Shown one piece after another: positions 34,449 to 43,762 of a stretch of DNA of 64,000 nt. Under the pieces are notes generated by a model. The model had not been told where the DNA came from. It saw nothing but the letters and a program-made list of their open reading frames with translations, and did no database searches. The position numbers were made by a program, and so were the translations under genes. This DNA is from Pseudoalteromonas ostreae. GTDB lineage: Bacteria; Pseudomonadota; Gammaproteobacteria; Enterobacterales; Alteromonadaceae. How positions within the stretch are numbered: position 1 is the first letter of the stretch; each line of letters opens with the position of its first letter. The stretch covers positions 248,001 to 312,000 of the forward strand of contig NZ_JAGPYN010000001.1 in assembly GCF_018069805.1 (NCBI RefSeq), given 5' to 3'.

Positions 34449-35174
34449 TTAAAACATCCGATTTTCGCCCGCATAAAGGCCTGCTTGGATTTTTTCATAC
34501 AATGCATCAGCTTTTTCTTTGGCTTCTGCAATTTGCGTAGGCATCAGCTTGCGCTCATCTAGCTTACGACTGTGACTGGCATCTAAACTACCATTATATT
34601 CAGCAACAGTATTCCATATGTATGATTTTTCTATATTTTTTTCGACTCCATGGCCTTCGAAATACATCAGTGCCATATTAAACTGTGCTAGCGTATAATT
34701 GTTACCTGCGGCTTTTTCATACCATTTAATAGCTTCTTTATAATCTTGCGCAACGCCATCGCCGTTGGCGTACATCACACCTAAGTTAAACTGAGCGGCG
34801 GGCAAGTTTTTTGCTGCTGCTTGCTTAAAGAGTGTAACGGACATTTGTTTATCAAGTTTAACGCCTTTACCTTCTTGATAAAGCACAGCTAATGCAAACA
34901 TTGAGTCGACGTGGTGCTTATTAACGCCTTGCTGATAAAGTTCAGCTGCTTTGTGATAATCGCGTGTTACGCCGTGGCCACCTTCATATAGCTGTCCTAG
35001 CTCGTAAATTCCAGGTGCAAAGCCTTTTTCTGCAAGGTAGTTAAACTCTCTAAGTGCGTCTTCAAATTGTCCTTCATTGGCTGCACGGATCCCTTCTTCA
35101 AGCCCCGCATGAGCAACACCACAGATGCTAAGTGCACCGACCATCAACCATATTTTAAACTTCGGCTGCCACAT
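34449..35174 (-). CDS. Secreted Sel1-repeat (TPR-like) protein
   Basis: A 241-residue exported protein with signal peptide IWLMVGALSICGVAHA and about four Sel1-like repeats. Examples are YELGQLYEGGHGVTRDYHKA, QFNLGVMYANGDGVAQDYKE and QFNMALMYFEGHGVEKNI. Such helical solenoids mediate protein contacts, often in envelope assembly. The ATG at 35174 follows a textbook AGGAGG at 7 nt; an upstream in-frame ATG at 35228 lacks one and would destroy the signal peptide. The C-terminal IAEAKEKADALYEKIQ is probably a capping helix. No partner gene is evident. Confidence 0.88.
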   Translation of the reverse strand: MWQPKFKIWLMVGALSICGVAHAGLEEGIRAANEGQFEDALREFNYLAEKGFAPGIYELGQLYEGGHGVTRDYHKAAELYQQGVNKHHVDSMFALAVLYQEGKGVKLDKQMSVTLFKQAAAKNLPAAQFNLGVMYANGDGVAQDYKEAIKWYEKAAGNNYTLAQFNMALMYFEGHGVEKNIEKSYIWNTVAEYNGSLDASHSRKLDERKLMPTQIAEAKEKADALYEKIQAGLYAGENRMF

Positions 35175-35301
35175 GACAATACCTCCTATTAGCGTGTTAC
35201 TGTTTAATCTTAGTCCCAACAACCACAATTGCCCAGTTTCGCACTATAAATGATAACCCTTAGACATAAGATACAGATATTACAGAAAATTTAAAGAAAT
35301 A

Positions 35302-35324
35302 AAAAAGCCCCAAAGGGGCTTTTT
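35302..35324 (-). terminator. Strong terminator hairpin, 3' end of the putative small RNA
   Basis: AAAAAGCCCC, loop AAA, GGGGCTTTTT: a perfect 10-bp stem with T-runs on both strands, so it can work in either direction. The nearest gene 3' end is more than 850 bp away, the Sel1 gene starts on the other side, and no mRNA ends here. That supports an independent minus-strand transcript. Confidence 0.85.
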
Positions 35325-35504
35325 GGGTCATATCAACCGTCACCGATATGAGCAATGTAGCAAGTGAATGTGATCTTTAAATTATATTACTTGGGTCGAG
35401 TAAGTAATACGCTCGAAGCGTCACCATCTCCATCAACAACTTTGTACTAAAGGGGTCCAGCATCCTTACTGGTCGATCTTCCCTAGGGCACTGAGGTCGG
35501 TACG
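35302..35504 (-). ncRNA. Probable structured small RNA (novel, unassigned)
   Basis: On the minus strand this 200-nt stretch has a -10-like TATAAA (35515-35510), then a chain of hairpins. They are CCAG/CTGG (35457-35472) with loop UAAGGAUG, ACGCT/AGCGT (35409-35421), a 7-bp ATTACTT/AAGTAAT (35386-35408), and a 7-bp TCATATC/GATATGA (35328-35351). It ends in a strong GCCCC/GGGGC terminator with six T (35324-35301). No coding frame spans it. The GGA in the first hairpin loop, plus three more GGA words, recall CsrA-binding RNAs, but they are too few to assign it. The family was not recognised. The ends are estimates. Confidence 0.55.
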
Positions 35505-35514
35505 TTAGATTTAT

Positions 35515-35536
35515 ACAATAAGCGCAAACTTATTGT
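35515..35536. promoter_or_regulatory. Inverted repeat at the putative small-RNA promoter
   Basis: Eight-base arms ACAATAAG and CTTATTGT are separated by CGCAAA. The dyad overlaps the region just upstream of the minus-strand -10. The core TAAG-N6-CTTA has the same spacing as the GacA/UvrY upstream site (TGTAAG-N6-CTTACA), but the outer bases differ and its position is unusually close to the promoter. Confidence 0.4.
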
Positions 35537-35868
35537 GGTATGCTACTCCGTGTTGATACGAACGATTATTACTTGTATTTAATTGTTCGTCAATGGGTAA
35601 ATGATAATTATTTCTATTTATTGGTTTTGTTTTAATTCTTCCATTTATGTAATGCACTAAGTTGATTAACGCAGTGCCATAAATAAGGCTATAAAACATG
35701 AGCTTGAATTTTAAATTAGCCGCTATACTCACTCGTTTTCGTTTGAATTTAAGTGAGTCAATGGATATCGCAGCTTTAGATAGTTCTCAAGTATTACGGA
35801 AAATTTGCTGAAATAGATTTGTTTTTGTTCAGGCGCACGTATCGGCTTAGTCGCTTATCGCGATAGCC
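35537..35868. other. Intergenic region between small RNA and LysR gene
   Basis: About 330 bp without a convincing gene. A 37-codon frame at 35698-35811 with an ATG and basic start was noted but not recognised. The LysR gene on the minus strand ends at 35869. Confidence 0.4.
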
Positions 35869-36816
35869 TTAACCGCCTTGATACATGTGATCGAAACCAG
35901 GAATATTACTTTCCCAAAGAGGGGCCTCTTTACCGAGGTGCTCACGTATCGCATCAAAAAATAACCGTGTTCTCACTGGTAGATCACGGTGCGGGTATAC
36001 CGCGTACATCGCACTGTACTCTTGTAATTTGATATCGGTTAACAAAGGCACTAAACGGCCTTGCTTTATTTCATCATTAATAATAAATGCTGGTGCGAGC
36101 ACATAGGTTGTTCCAGAGAGCGTTTTATCAAGTAATACCTCTGCATCATTGGCTCTAAATACACTCTTAATTTTTTGCTCTTGTGGTAGACCGAATTGAT
36201 CTACGTAGCGAATACCTTCAACGCGTAACGAGGTGCTAAAATAGCTGGCAGAGGGTAAATCAGCTAAATCCTCTATTTTACTTGGCAATCCATACGTTTG
36301 AATAAACTCAGGTGCGGCTAATATTAGTAATCTATTGCGCGCAATTTTACGTGCGATCAGCGATGAATCTTTTGGCTCACCGACCCGAAAAGCAAGATCA
36401 AAGCCTTCAGATACCAGATCAACTAACTTATCATCGAGTCTTAGTTCAACTTCTACTTGCGGGAAGCGTTTTTGAAAATCATTAATGACAGGTTGTAAAT
36501 AACGTCTGCCAATAATGGTTGACGAAGTGATTTTTAACACTCCCCGTGGCTCTTGGTGATAGTTCTCGGCTAAACGTACAGTTTCACCTAATAGTTGCCT
36601 CAACTCACTGGCTTTTTTTATCATCTCGGCCCCTGCGGCTGTCAGTGAAAATGAGCGGGTGGTGCGGTTCAGTAAACGTACCCCTAAATCATCTTCGAGG
36701 CGACTTATTTGTTTTGAGATCACTGAACGATCAATATTACGGGTTTCTGCTGCTTTAGCGAATGAGCCTCGCTCAACGACTTCTAACAACATTAATAAGC
36801 GACTCGTGGTATCCAT
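35869..36816 (-). CDS. LysR-family transcriptional regulator
   Basis: A 315-residue DNA-binding regulator. The N-terminal winged helix (LEVVERGSFAKAAETRNID, ISRLEDDLGVRLLNRTTRS) is followed by a periplasmic-binding-protein-like effector domain (FDLAFRVGEPKDSSLIARKI). Of the LysR groups it most resembles the AaeR/DsdC-like 'LysR substrate-binding' branch with FRVG. It is divergent from the RND efflux operon across a 118-bp gap with a T-N11-A dyad, which makes it the likely regulator of that operon. The effector is unknown. Confidence 0.92.
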   Translation of the reverse strand: MDTTSRLLMLLEVVERGSFAKAAETRNIDRSVISKQISRLEDDLGVRLLNRTTRSFSLTAAGAEMIKKASELRQLLGETVRLAENYHQEPRGVLKITSSTIIGRRYLQPVINDFQKRFPQVEVELRLDDKLVDLVSEGFDLAFRVGEPKDSSLIARKIARNRLLILAAPEFIQTYGLPSKIEDLADLPSASYFSTSLRVEGIRYVDQFGLPQEQKIKSVFRANDAEVLLDKTLSGTTYVLAPAFIINDEIKQGRLVPLLTDIKLQEYSAMYAVYPHRDLPVRTRLFFDAIREHLGKEAPLWESNIPGFDHMYQGG

Positions 36817-36836
36817 TAATTACTCACCAATATTTA

Positions 36837-36859
36837 ATTGATGCCATATTGGCATTAAT
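36837..36859. promoter_or_regulatory. LysR-type operator between regulator and RND operon
   Basis: A perfect ATGCCA-TAT-TGGCAT dyad (36841-36855) is flanked by ATT/AAT that continue the symmetry. It contains the T-N11-A spacing of LysR-type boxes (TGCCATATTGGCA) and lies in the divergent gap, 20 bp from the lysR start. It probably serves both auto-regulation and efflux control. Confidence 0.65.
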
Positions 36860-36934
36860 GAATTTAAAAATCTATGGTTTTTGTCCGCATGTTTGTTCCG
36901 TACCATGGAAAAATACACTAACAGGAGCGTCGTC

Positions 36935-38101
36935 ATGAACAAACACTTAATAGCTATTGCAGTTTTAGGGGCATCACTTGCCCTTGCTGGTTGTGCTGAA
37001 GAGCCAGCCCAACAAACGAGTCAACAACATCTTCAACCAATAGATGTTGCCTCAGTGATCATTAAGCCAGTGCAAAATTGGCACACCTACACTACGCGTT
37101 TAGAAGCGCCGGAAGAAGTATCACTTATGCCGCGTGTTGCCGGAGTTATTGAGCATATTGCGTTTAATGAGGGCGACGAGGTTAAACAGGGTGACTTACT
37201 GTTTAAACTGGACGCTCGCCCATATGCTGCAGTTGTAGCAAGTTTAGAGGCACAAGTAGTCAGTGCTGAAGCGGCTTTATCGCAAGCGCAAAGTGAAGCT
37301 AAAAGAGCGCAGCGATTAACGCAGCGTAAAGCGATTTCAACAGAGCAAGCGGAATCACGTACGTCAACCTTACACCAACGTGAAGCACAACTTGCGGCCT
37401 TAAAAGCCCAGCTAATTGCAGCTAATTTAGATTTAGAATTTACAGATATACGTTCACCCATTGATGGTGTGATCTCGCGTGCAAATATTACCAAAGGTAA
37501 TAATGTGCTTGCAGGGCAAAGTGTACTGACTTCAATCGTATCAAATCAAACTATGTATGCTTACTTTGATGTTGATGAACGCACTTGGAATAGTTCATTT
37601 GATGAAGTAACCGCCGCTGCTCATCAGCAAGTAGTCATGCAAAAAGTGGGTCAAAATGGCTTTGCACACACCGGTTATATCGACTTTATTGATAATCAAA
37701 TCAATGCAGCAACAGGTACTTTGCGAGTGCGTGCACGATTTGATGAAAATACCGCCTTACGCGCCGGTTCATTTGCACGTATTAAGTTAGCGGCCAATGA
37801 CGTTACAGAGCAAGTTATTGTGCCTGATAGAGCAATTGGCACCGATTTGAAAAATCGCTTTGTGCTTACTGTAGGTGAAGGCAATATTCTCGAATATAAA
37901 CTGGTTACAACCGGTGAGCGCTATGGCAGTTTTCGCGCTATTACCTCGGGCTTAAAAGCTGGCGATGTGATTGCGGTTAATGGTCCTGCGCGTGTTGGAC
38001 CTGGCATGCCGATTTCACCTAATACAGTGACCATAGACACAACTGGTGTTGCTTTTACGTTATCGCCAACGGCGCAGCACACGCTTATGGCTAAGAAGTA
38101 G
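36935..38101 (+). CDS. RND efflux periplasmic adaptor (AcrA/MexA-like) lipoprotein
   Basis: Membrane-fusion subunit, about 388 residues. The lipobox LALAGC puts the lipidated cysteine at residue 20. Then come the barrel-sandwich hybrid (VAGVIEHIAFNEGDEVKQGD), a helical hairpin (SAEAALSQAQSEAKRAQRL), a second lipoyl half (DIRSPIDGVISRANITKGNN) and beta-barrel/MP domains. The ATG at 36935 follows CAGGAG; upstream in-frame starts are not supported. It bridges the inner-membrane pump and the outer-membrane factor encoded directly downstream. Confidence 0.93.
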   Translation: MNKHLIAIAVLGASLALAGCAEEPAQQTSQQHLQPIDVASVIIKPVQNWHTYTTRLEAPEEVSLMPRVAGVIEHIAFNEGDEVKQGDLLFKLDARPYAAVVASLEAQVVSAEAALSQAQSEAKRAQRLTQRKAISTEQAESRTSTLHQREAQLAALKAQLIAANLDLEFTDIRSPIDGVISRANITKGNNVLAGQSVLTSIVSNQTMYAYFDVDERTWNSSFDEVTAAAHQQVVMQKVGQNGFAHTGYIDFIDNQINAATGTLRVRARFDENTALRAGSFARIKLAANDVTEQVIVPDRAIGTDLKNRFVLTVGEGNILEYKLVTTGERYGSFRAITSGLKAGDVIAVNGPARVGPGMPISPNTVTIDTTGVAFTLSPTAQHTLMAKK

Positions 38102-38109
38102 GACAAATA

Positions 38110-41100
38110 ATGAAATTTTCTCACTTTTTTATTCAACGACCGATATTTGCAGCCATGCTGTCATTGGTGATTTTAATTGCTGGTGCCATATCGTTGTTTC
38201 AACTGCCGGTCAGTGAGTATCCAGAAGTTGTTCCGCCGACAGTTGTGGTAACTGCGAACTACCCAGGAGCAAACCCAACTGTTATAGCACAAACTGTGGC
38301 GACTCCATTGGAGCAAGAGATCAATGGTACTGAAAACATGTTGTATATGTTTTCCCAAGCGACCAGTGATGGGCGTATGACACTGACAGTAACGTTTTCA
38401 TTGGGAACAGATTTAGATCGTGCGCAAGTACAAGTACAAAATCGGGTTAACAGTGCTTTGCCGCGACTACCACAAGAAGTGCAGCGCTTAGGCGTCGTCG
38501 CTGAAAAATCATCACCTGATCTAACCATGGTGGTACACTTATTCTCACCGGAAAAAACACATGATACAGCGTATCTATCTAACTACGCTGACTTATATGT
38601 GAAAGACCAAATTGCACGTTTGAGTGGCGTAGGCGATGTAAAATTATTTGGTGGTGGTCAATATTCAATGCGAGTGTGGCTTAACCCCGATGCATTAGCA
38701 GCACGAGAATTAACCGCAATGGACGTCGTCAACGCATTGCGTGCGCAAAACCAACAAGTTGCAGCGGGTAGCTTAGGTGCACAACCTGCTTCGACAGACA
38801 GTCAATTTCAAATATTGTTAAATGTAAAAGGGCGCTTAAACAGCATTGAAGAGTTTCAGCAAGTGATCATTAAAGTGGGTGAACAAGGTCAATTAACACG
38901 TCTAAGCGATGTTGCACGTGTCGATTTAGGCCAAAACACTTACTCACTTAGAGCTGAACTTGATAATCAACCAGCACTGGCGATGCCGATATTTCAACGT
39001 CCTGGCTCTAATGCGATTGAGCTTTCAGATCAAGTACGCGAAACCATGGCGCGTTTATCGAAAGATTTTCCAGCTGGTGTTGAGTACGACATTGTCTACG
39101 ACCCTACGGTATTTGTTCGCGGCTCGATTGATGCGGTGATCAAAACGTTACTTGAAGCTATCGCGTTAGTGGTAATTGTAGTGGTGTTATTTTTACAAAC
39201 CTGGCGTGCTTCGATTATTCCACTTATAGCTGTGCCAGTTTCACTAATCGGTACTTTTGCGGTGATGCAGTGGTTAGGGGTCTCGATCAATACGCTGTCG
39301 TTATTTGGTTTAGTACTTGCCATAGGTATTGTGGTCGATGATGCTATCGTGGTGGTCGAAAACGTTGAACGTAACATTGAACAAGGTTTATCACCTCTGG
39401 AAGCCACGCGTGTGGCGATGACTGAAGTGACAGGTCCTATAATCGCGATTGCGTTAGTGTTGTGTGCCGTGTTTATTCCTACTGCGTTTATTAGTGGTTT
39501 ATCAGGTCAATTTTATAAACAGTTTGCGTTAACTATTACTATTTCAACGGTTATCTCAGCATTTAACTCATTAACTTTATCACCTGCGTTGGCGGCACTA
39601 TTACTTAAAAGCCATGATGCTAAACCGGATGCGCTGACGCGTTTATTAAATCGTTTATTTGGTCGCTGGTTATTTGCACCCTTTAATCGAGTATTTGACC
39701 GTGGTGCCAAAGGCTATCAAAAGCTGGTACAAAAACTAATGCGCATGAGCGTGGTAGTGGTGATTGCATACGTGGTTTTATTAGGTGGAACAATTAAGCT
39801 ATTTGATGCCGTGCCGGGTGGTTTTATTCCTGCACAAGATAAGCAATATTTAGTTGCGATAGCACAATTACCTGATGCAGCGAGTTTAGACCGTACTCAA
39901 GATGTGGTTAGACAAATGCAAGAAATTGCACTGCAAGTCCCTGGTGTTGCTCACACAGTTGCCTTTCCTGGCTTGTCGGTAAATGGTTTTACTAACAGTC
40001 CTAATAGCGCCATTGTATTTACACCGCTAGAAGCCTTTAGTGAGCGAAGCGATCCGAGTAAATCGGCGATGGCTATTGCGGCACAGTTAAACCAGCGTTT
40101 TAGTGCTATTGATGAAGCATTTGTGGCTGTATTTCCACCGCCGCCAATTCAAGGTTTAGGCACCACGGGTGGGTTTAAACTGCAAATTGAAGATCGCGGT
40201 AATAAAGGCTTTGAAACACTATTTAACAGTTTGCAAACGGTGATTGGTAAAGCTCAGCAAGATCCGGCGTTAATGGGGCTCTATTCAAGTTTTAGAATTC
40301 AAGTACCACAAATGGATATTGATATCGACCGAGAGCAAGCGCTTATTCAAGGTATTCCATTAGATGAAGTGTTTAATGCGTTGCAAGTGTATTTGGGCTC
40401 AATGTACGTTAATGACTTTAATTTATTTGGCCGTACGTACCAAGTTAATGCCCAAGCTGATGCTGATTTTCGCCTTGATCCAGAACAAATATTGAATCTA
40501 AAAGTGCGCAATAACCAAGGGAATATGGTGCCATTAGGCTCGGTATTAACGGCAACGCCTACAACAGGCCCTGATCGAGTGATGCATTACAATGGTTACC
40601 CAAGTGCAGAGCTTAATGGTAGTCCAGCGCCTGGTTACAGTTCAGATCAAGCACAGCAGGCAATTGAGCTGATCTTGGCTGATAATTTACCTACGGGTAT
40701 TGAGTACGAATGGACCGAAGTTACTTTTCAGCAAATTCTAGCGGGTAATACCATGGTCTATGTATTCCCATTAGTGGTGTTATTAGTGTTCATGGTATTG
40801 GCTGCGCAATATGAAAGCTTACGTCTACCACTGGCTATTATTCTGATTGTACCAATGACAATATTCTCAGCATTAATGGGTGTATGGTTGGTGGGCGCTG
40901 ATAATAATATTTTCACCCAAATAGCATTGATTGTACTGGTTGCCTTGGCTTCTAAAAATGCCATTTTAATGGTGGAGTTTGCACGCGATAAAAATAACCA
41001 TGGATTGAGTCATTTTGACGCTATTTTAGAAGCTTGTCGGATGCGTTTACGACCTATCTTAATGACGTCAATTGCCTTTACTGCGGGTGTCATTCCCTTA

Positions 41101-41265
41101 GTATTAGCAACGGGAGCTGGAGCAGAAATGCGCCATGCAATGGGCAACGCGGTATTCTCGGGTATGATTGGTGTAACCGTGTTTGGTTTATTATTTACCC
41201 CCGTGTTTTATATTTTGGTAACTAAAACCCGTAAAGTGACTACGCAGGAGCAAATTAATGAGTAA
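38110..41265 (+). CDS. RND multidrug efflux permease (HAE-1, AcrB/MexB-like)
   Basis: A 1051-residue proton-driven pump. TM1 is FSHFFIQRPIFAAMLSLVIL, and the protein has 12 helices with two large periplasmic loops. TM4 carries GIVVDDAIVVVENVERN with the two adjacent Asp residues of the proton relay; the second half has VALASKNAILMVEFARD. The tri-subunit HAE-1 family exports drugs, bile-salt-like compounds and dyes. It starts 8 bp after the adaptor gene and overlaps the outer-membrane factor by 8 bp. Substrates cannot be read from sequence. Confidence 0.95.
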   Translation: MKFSHFFIQRPIFAAMLSLVILIAGAISLFQLPVSEYPEVVPPTVVVTANYPGANPTVIAQTVATPLEQEINGTENMLYMFSQATSDGRMTLTVTFSLGTDLDRAQVQVQNRVNSALPRLPQEVQRLGVVAEKSSPDLTMVVHLFSPEKTHDTAYLSNYADLYVKDQIARLSGVGDVKLFGGGQYSMRVWLNPDALAARELTAMDVVNALRAQNQQVAAGSLGAQPASTDSQFQILLNVKGRLNSIEEFQQVIIKVGEQGQLTRLSDVARVDLGQNTYSLRAELDNQPALAMPIFQRPGSNAIELSDQVRETMARLSKDFPAGVEYDIVYDPTVFVRGSIDAVIKTLLEAIALVVIVVVLFLQTWRASIIPLIAVPVSLIGTFAVMQWLGVSINTLSLFGLVLAIGIVVDDAIVVVENVERNIEQGLSPLEATRVAMTEVTGPIIAIALVLCAVFIPTAFISGLSGQFYKQFALTITISTVISAFNSLTLSPALAALLLKSHDAKPDALTRLLNRLFGRWLFAPFNRVFDRGAKGYQKLVQKLMRMSVVVVIAYVVLLGGTIKLFDAVPGGFIPAQDKQYLVAIAQLPDAASLDRTQDVVRQMQEIALQVPGVAHTVAFPGLSVNGFTNSPNSAIVFTPLEAFSERSDPSKSAMAIAAQLNQRFSAIDEAFVAVFPPPPIQGLGTTGGFKLQIEDRGNKGFETLFNSLQTVIGKAQQDPALMGLYSSFRIQVPQMDIDIDREQALIQGIPLDEVFNALQVYLGSMYVNDFNLFGRTYQVNAQADADFRLDPEQILNLKVRNNQGNMVPLGSVLTATPTTGPDRVMHYNGYPSAELNGSPAPGYSSDQAQQAIELILADNLPTGIEYEWTEVTFQQILAGNTMVYVFPLVVLLVFMVLAAQYESLRLPLAIILIVPMTIFSALMGVWLVGADNNIFTQIALIVLVALASKNAILMVEFARDKNNHGLSHFDAILEACRMRLRPILMTSIAFTAGVIPLVLATGAGAEMRHAMGNAVFSGMIGVTVFGLLFTPVFYILVTKTRKVTTQEQINE

Positions 41266-42634
41266 GTATAAGTTAACCGCTCTTGTTGTAGCGGGTTTAT
41301 TAAGTGGCTGCGCTAGTAAAATTGATGAACAGCAGTACCAAAGTCAGTTGCAAGAATTTGTTGCGCAAACGCAGCTCGCTGCTCAGCTACAAGGTCAAGA
41401 TGAACTTAATTGGTGGCAGCAATTAAATTCAAGCCAACTAAATAATTTAATAATAAGCGCACGAACTAATAATCATGATTTACACACTAGTCAGTTAAAG
41501 CTGAAAAGTGCACTTGCCCGTCTGGGTGGGCAAAAAGCCCAATATCTACCGCAAGGGGGAATGATCGTTGATGCCACTCGCTCAAGTATTGATGATATAG
41601 ATACACGTCAATCAGCGGCTAATGTTAACCTTGATTGGCAACTTGATTTGTTTGGCAAAATCACTGCACTTGTTAATGCTGCGAATGCTGGGGCAATGAG
41701 TCAAGCGGAACAATTGCGTGCTTTGCATATTGAAGTTGTTAGCGCTGTAGTAAAAGGGTTTGTTAGCTTTCAAGGCAATAAGCAAAAACAGCAGATCATT
41801 GACCAACAAATTGAAGCATTAGAGCAAAGTATTGCGGTTTTGCGGGCTCGGGTTGAGGAAGGGGTTGCTAATGAACTTGATTTAAATCGAACCTTGGCAC
41901 AATTAAAGCAGCAACAAGCCTTATTGCCAGATATTGAATACGCGCAATTTCGTGACTTAGCGACGCTTGCTACGCTAACAGGGCAGTTACCTGCTGATCT
42001 AACCTTAGCTGACGAGCAAGCCCTGTTTGAGCATGCATTTACTGTAAGCTTAGCCACCCCAAGTGATGCCATTGCACTGCGTCCTGATATTAGCCAAGCA
42101 TTATTTGAATTTAGCCAAGCAAATTCATTGAGCGTGGCTGCGAGTAAAGCATTATTACCAGATATCAGTTTAACGGCGTTTGCAGGTGTAGTGAGTTTAG
42201 ATAACAACCAGCTATCTGATACTACGCAGCAATGGCAAGTTGCCCCACGCATTCAGTGGTCATTATTGAGCTACCCTGCGTTATTGGCGCAACGTGATGC
42301 TCAGCAATATCTCAGTGAAGCCGCTTACAGCCAATATCAACAAGTGGTGTTGGAGGCATTAGCACAGAGTGAACTTTCGCTGCAGTTATTAGTCAAACAA
42401 ACCAAGCAGCTAGGCTATGCCAAACAGCGTTATGAGTTTGCTAATAACGCCTTTTTACAAGCGCAGGCGATGTACCAAGAAGGGCAAATACCTTACTTAG
42501 AGTTGTTAGATGCGCGACAGGATGTTTTAATAGCGCAGGAAAATGCAATTGACTCAACGATTTCATCATTACTTGCTAAAGTAAACACTTATCAAGTATT
42601 TAATGGTCGTTGGAGTTATGCGCTAGTTAATTAA
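41258..42634 (+). CDS. Outer-membrane efflux lipoprotein (OprM/NodT-like)
   Basis: Outer-membrane factor, 458 residues, with lipobox LLSGC (Cys18). It has two OEP repeats rich in coiled coil: NWWQQLNSSQLNNLIISART, DLHTSQLKLKSALARLG, and the second-half equivalent AMYQEGQIPYLELLDARQDVL. It forms the exit duct for the pump encoded immediately upstream. The overlap with the permease gene implies coupled translation. Together with the adaptor it completes the tripartite set. Confidence 0.93.
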   Translation: MSKYKLTALVVAGLLSGCASKIDEQQYQSQLQEFVAQTQLAAQLQGQDELNWWQQLNSSQLNNLIISARTNNHDLHTSQLKLKSALARLGGQKAQYLPQGGMIVDATRSSIDDIDTRQSAANVNLDWQLDLFGKITALVNAANAGAMSQAEQLRALHIEVVSAVVKGFVSFQGNKQKQQIIDQQIEALEQSIAVLRARVEEGVANELDLNRTLAQLKQQQALLPDIEYAQFRDLATLATLTGQLPADLTLADEQALFEHAFTVSLATPSDAIALRPDISQALFEFSQANSLSVAASKALLPDISLTAFAGVVSLDNNQLSDTTQQWQVAPRIQWSLLSYPALLAQRDAQQYLSEAAYSQYQQVVLEALAQSELSLQLLVKQTKQLGYAKQRYEFANNAFLQAQAMYQEGQIPYLELLDARQDVLIAQENAIDSTISSLLAKVNTYQVFNGRWSYALVN

Positions 42635-42651
42635 GTTAAGTTGAGTTTTTG

Positions 42652-43677
42652 ATGCCACATACTGATCTTTTATCAACAATCCCCGCCACAATGCGTGTGA
42701 TTGCGTTACTTGAACCTAATGAACAGATTAATTTATCTGAGCTTGAATTGCCGGTGCCTGATGTCGTAGACAACGAATTGTTGATAAAGGTTGAGTATGT
42801 TGCGTTGAATCCGGTTGATGCGTATTTTGCTAAACAAGGTTTTTGTAAATGGCACTATCCTCATACCTTAGGCCTTGATGCTGTAGGGGTGGTGGTAAAA
42901 GCCACTAAAGGGGTATTTCCAAGTGTCGGTACTCGGGTCATGTGGCATGGTAATGTTGGTGATCAAGGGGTATTGTCGCAATACGCTAAAGTACCTAACT
43001 TTGCTGTATCGCAAATTCCTGACAGTGTTACGTTACAGCAAGCCGCGACATTGCCCTGCGCAGGGATGTCGGCATTAATAGCTCTTGATAAACTGCAATT
43101 AACCGAAGGCGACTCGATTTTAATTGAAGCTGGTGCGGGGGGCGTCGGTCAGTTCGCCATCCAATTTGCCAAACAACGTGGTGCTACGGTATTTACGACT
43201 GCGAGCAAACGCAACCATAAGCTGGTTAAGCAATTGGGTGCTGATGTGGTGTTTGATTACAACGATAAAAAGCTTAGTGATAAAATTCGTAAAGAACTTG
43301 GACCACAAGGCTTTGATGCGGTGCTTGATTCTATTGGCGGTGAAACCACTGTACGGAATGTTGAATTAATGCGTTTTTGTGGTCGAATTGCCTGTTTAAA
43401 CCCATTGCCTAAGTTTGAGCAGGAGCTGATGTACCGACGTGCACCAAATATAGGTATTGTTTCTTTAGGTGGAGCGTGGTTAGCAAACAGTTTATGTGCT
43501 CAGCAAAAAATGAGTTTTATGGGCAATTTATTGCTAGACAATTTAGCCAGTGGCAGTATCAAAATACCGCAGATCATTGAGGTTGAATTTAACGCCAGTA
43601 GTATTTCACAGGCGCTGAATAAACAAATTGCTGGTGGCTTTGCCGGAAAGCAGGTAGTGAAAATTAGCCATGATTAA
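42652..43677 (+). CDS. MDR-family zinc-type alcohol dehydrogenase/quinone oxidoreductase
   Basis: A 341-residue NAD(P)H-linked medium-chain dehydrogenase/reductase. It shows the GroES-like part (VKVEYVALNPVDAYFAKQG, HTLGLDAVGVV) and a Rossmann motif SILIEAGAGGVGQFAIQFAK. The cysteines and His normally binding catalytic zinc are not all present, favouring the quinone-oxidoreductase or enoyl-reductase type. A TTG one codon upstream would also be in frame; the ATG is preferred. It lies 17 bp behind the outer-membrane factor gene, so it may be a fourth member of the efflux operon. Confidence 0.87.
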   Translation: MPHTDLLSTIPATMRVIALLEPNEQINLSELELPVPDVVDNELLIKVEYVALNPVDAYFAKQGFCKWHYPHTLGLDAVGVVVKATKGVFPSVGTRVMWHGNVGDQGVLSQYAKVPNFAVSQIPDSVTLQQAATLPCAGMSALIALDKLQLTEGDSILIEAGAGGVGQFAIQFAKQRGATVFTTASKRNHKLVKQLGADVVFDYNDKKLSDKIRKELGPQGFDAVLDSIGGETTVRNVELMRFCGRIACLNPLPKFEQELMYRRAPNIGIVSLGGAWLANSLCAQQKMSFMGNLLLDNLASGSIKIPQIIEVEFNASSISQALNKQIAGGFAGKQVVKISHD

Positions 43678-43702
43678 TTATTAACCGTGATTCATAATCT
43701 TT

Positions 43703-43727
43703 AAGCCTCGCAATTGCGAGGCTTTTT
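43703..43727 (+). terminator. Rho-independent terminator after the MDR gene
   Basis: AAGCCTCGC, loop AATT, GCGAGGCTT, followed by further T. The stem is a perfect 9 bp. It ends the transcript that began with the efflux adaptor gene. Confidence 0.9.
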
Positions 43728-43762
43728 GTTATTGTTTAAGAGTATCAACTTAGAGAGTAAAT

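Noticed and set aside
35511..35732. Minus-strand 73-codon frame overlapping the inverted repeat
   Set aside because: No recognised domain, and it conflicts with the promoter-like sequence and hairpins of the proposed small RNA.
35698..35811. 37-codon frame starting MSLNFKLAAILTRFRL
   Set aside because: It could be the start of a decayed gene, but nothing recognisable follows the stop and there is no strong ribosome-binding site.
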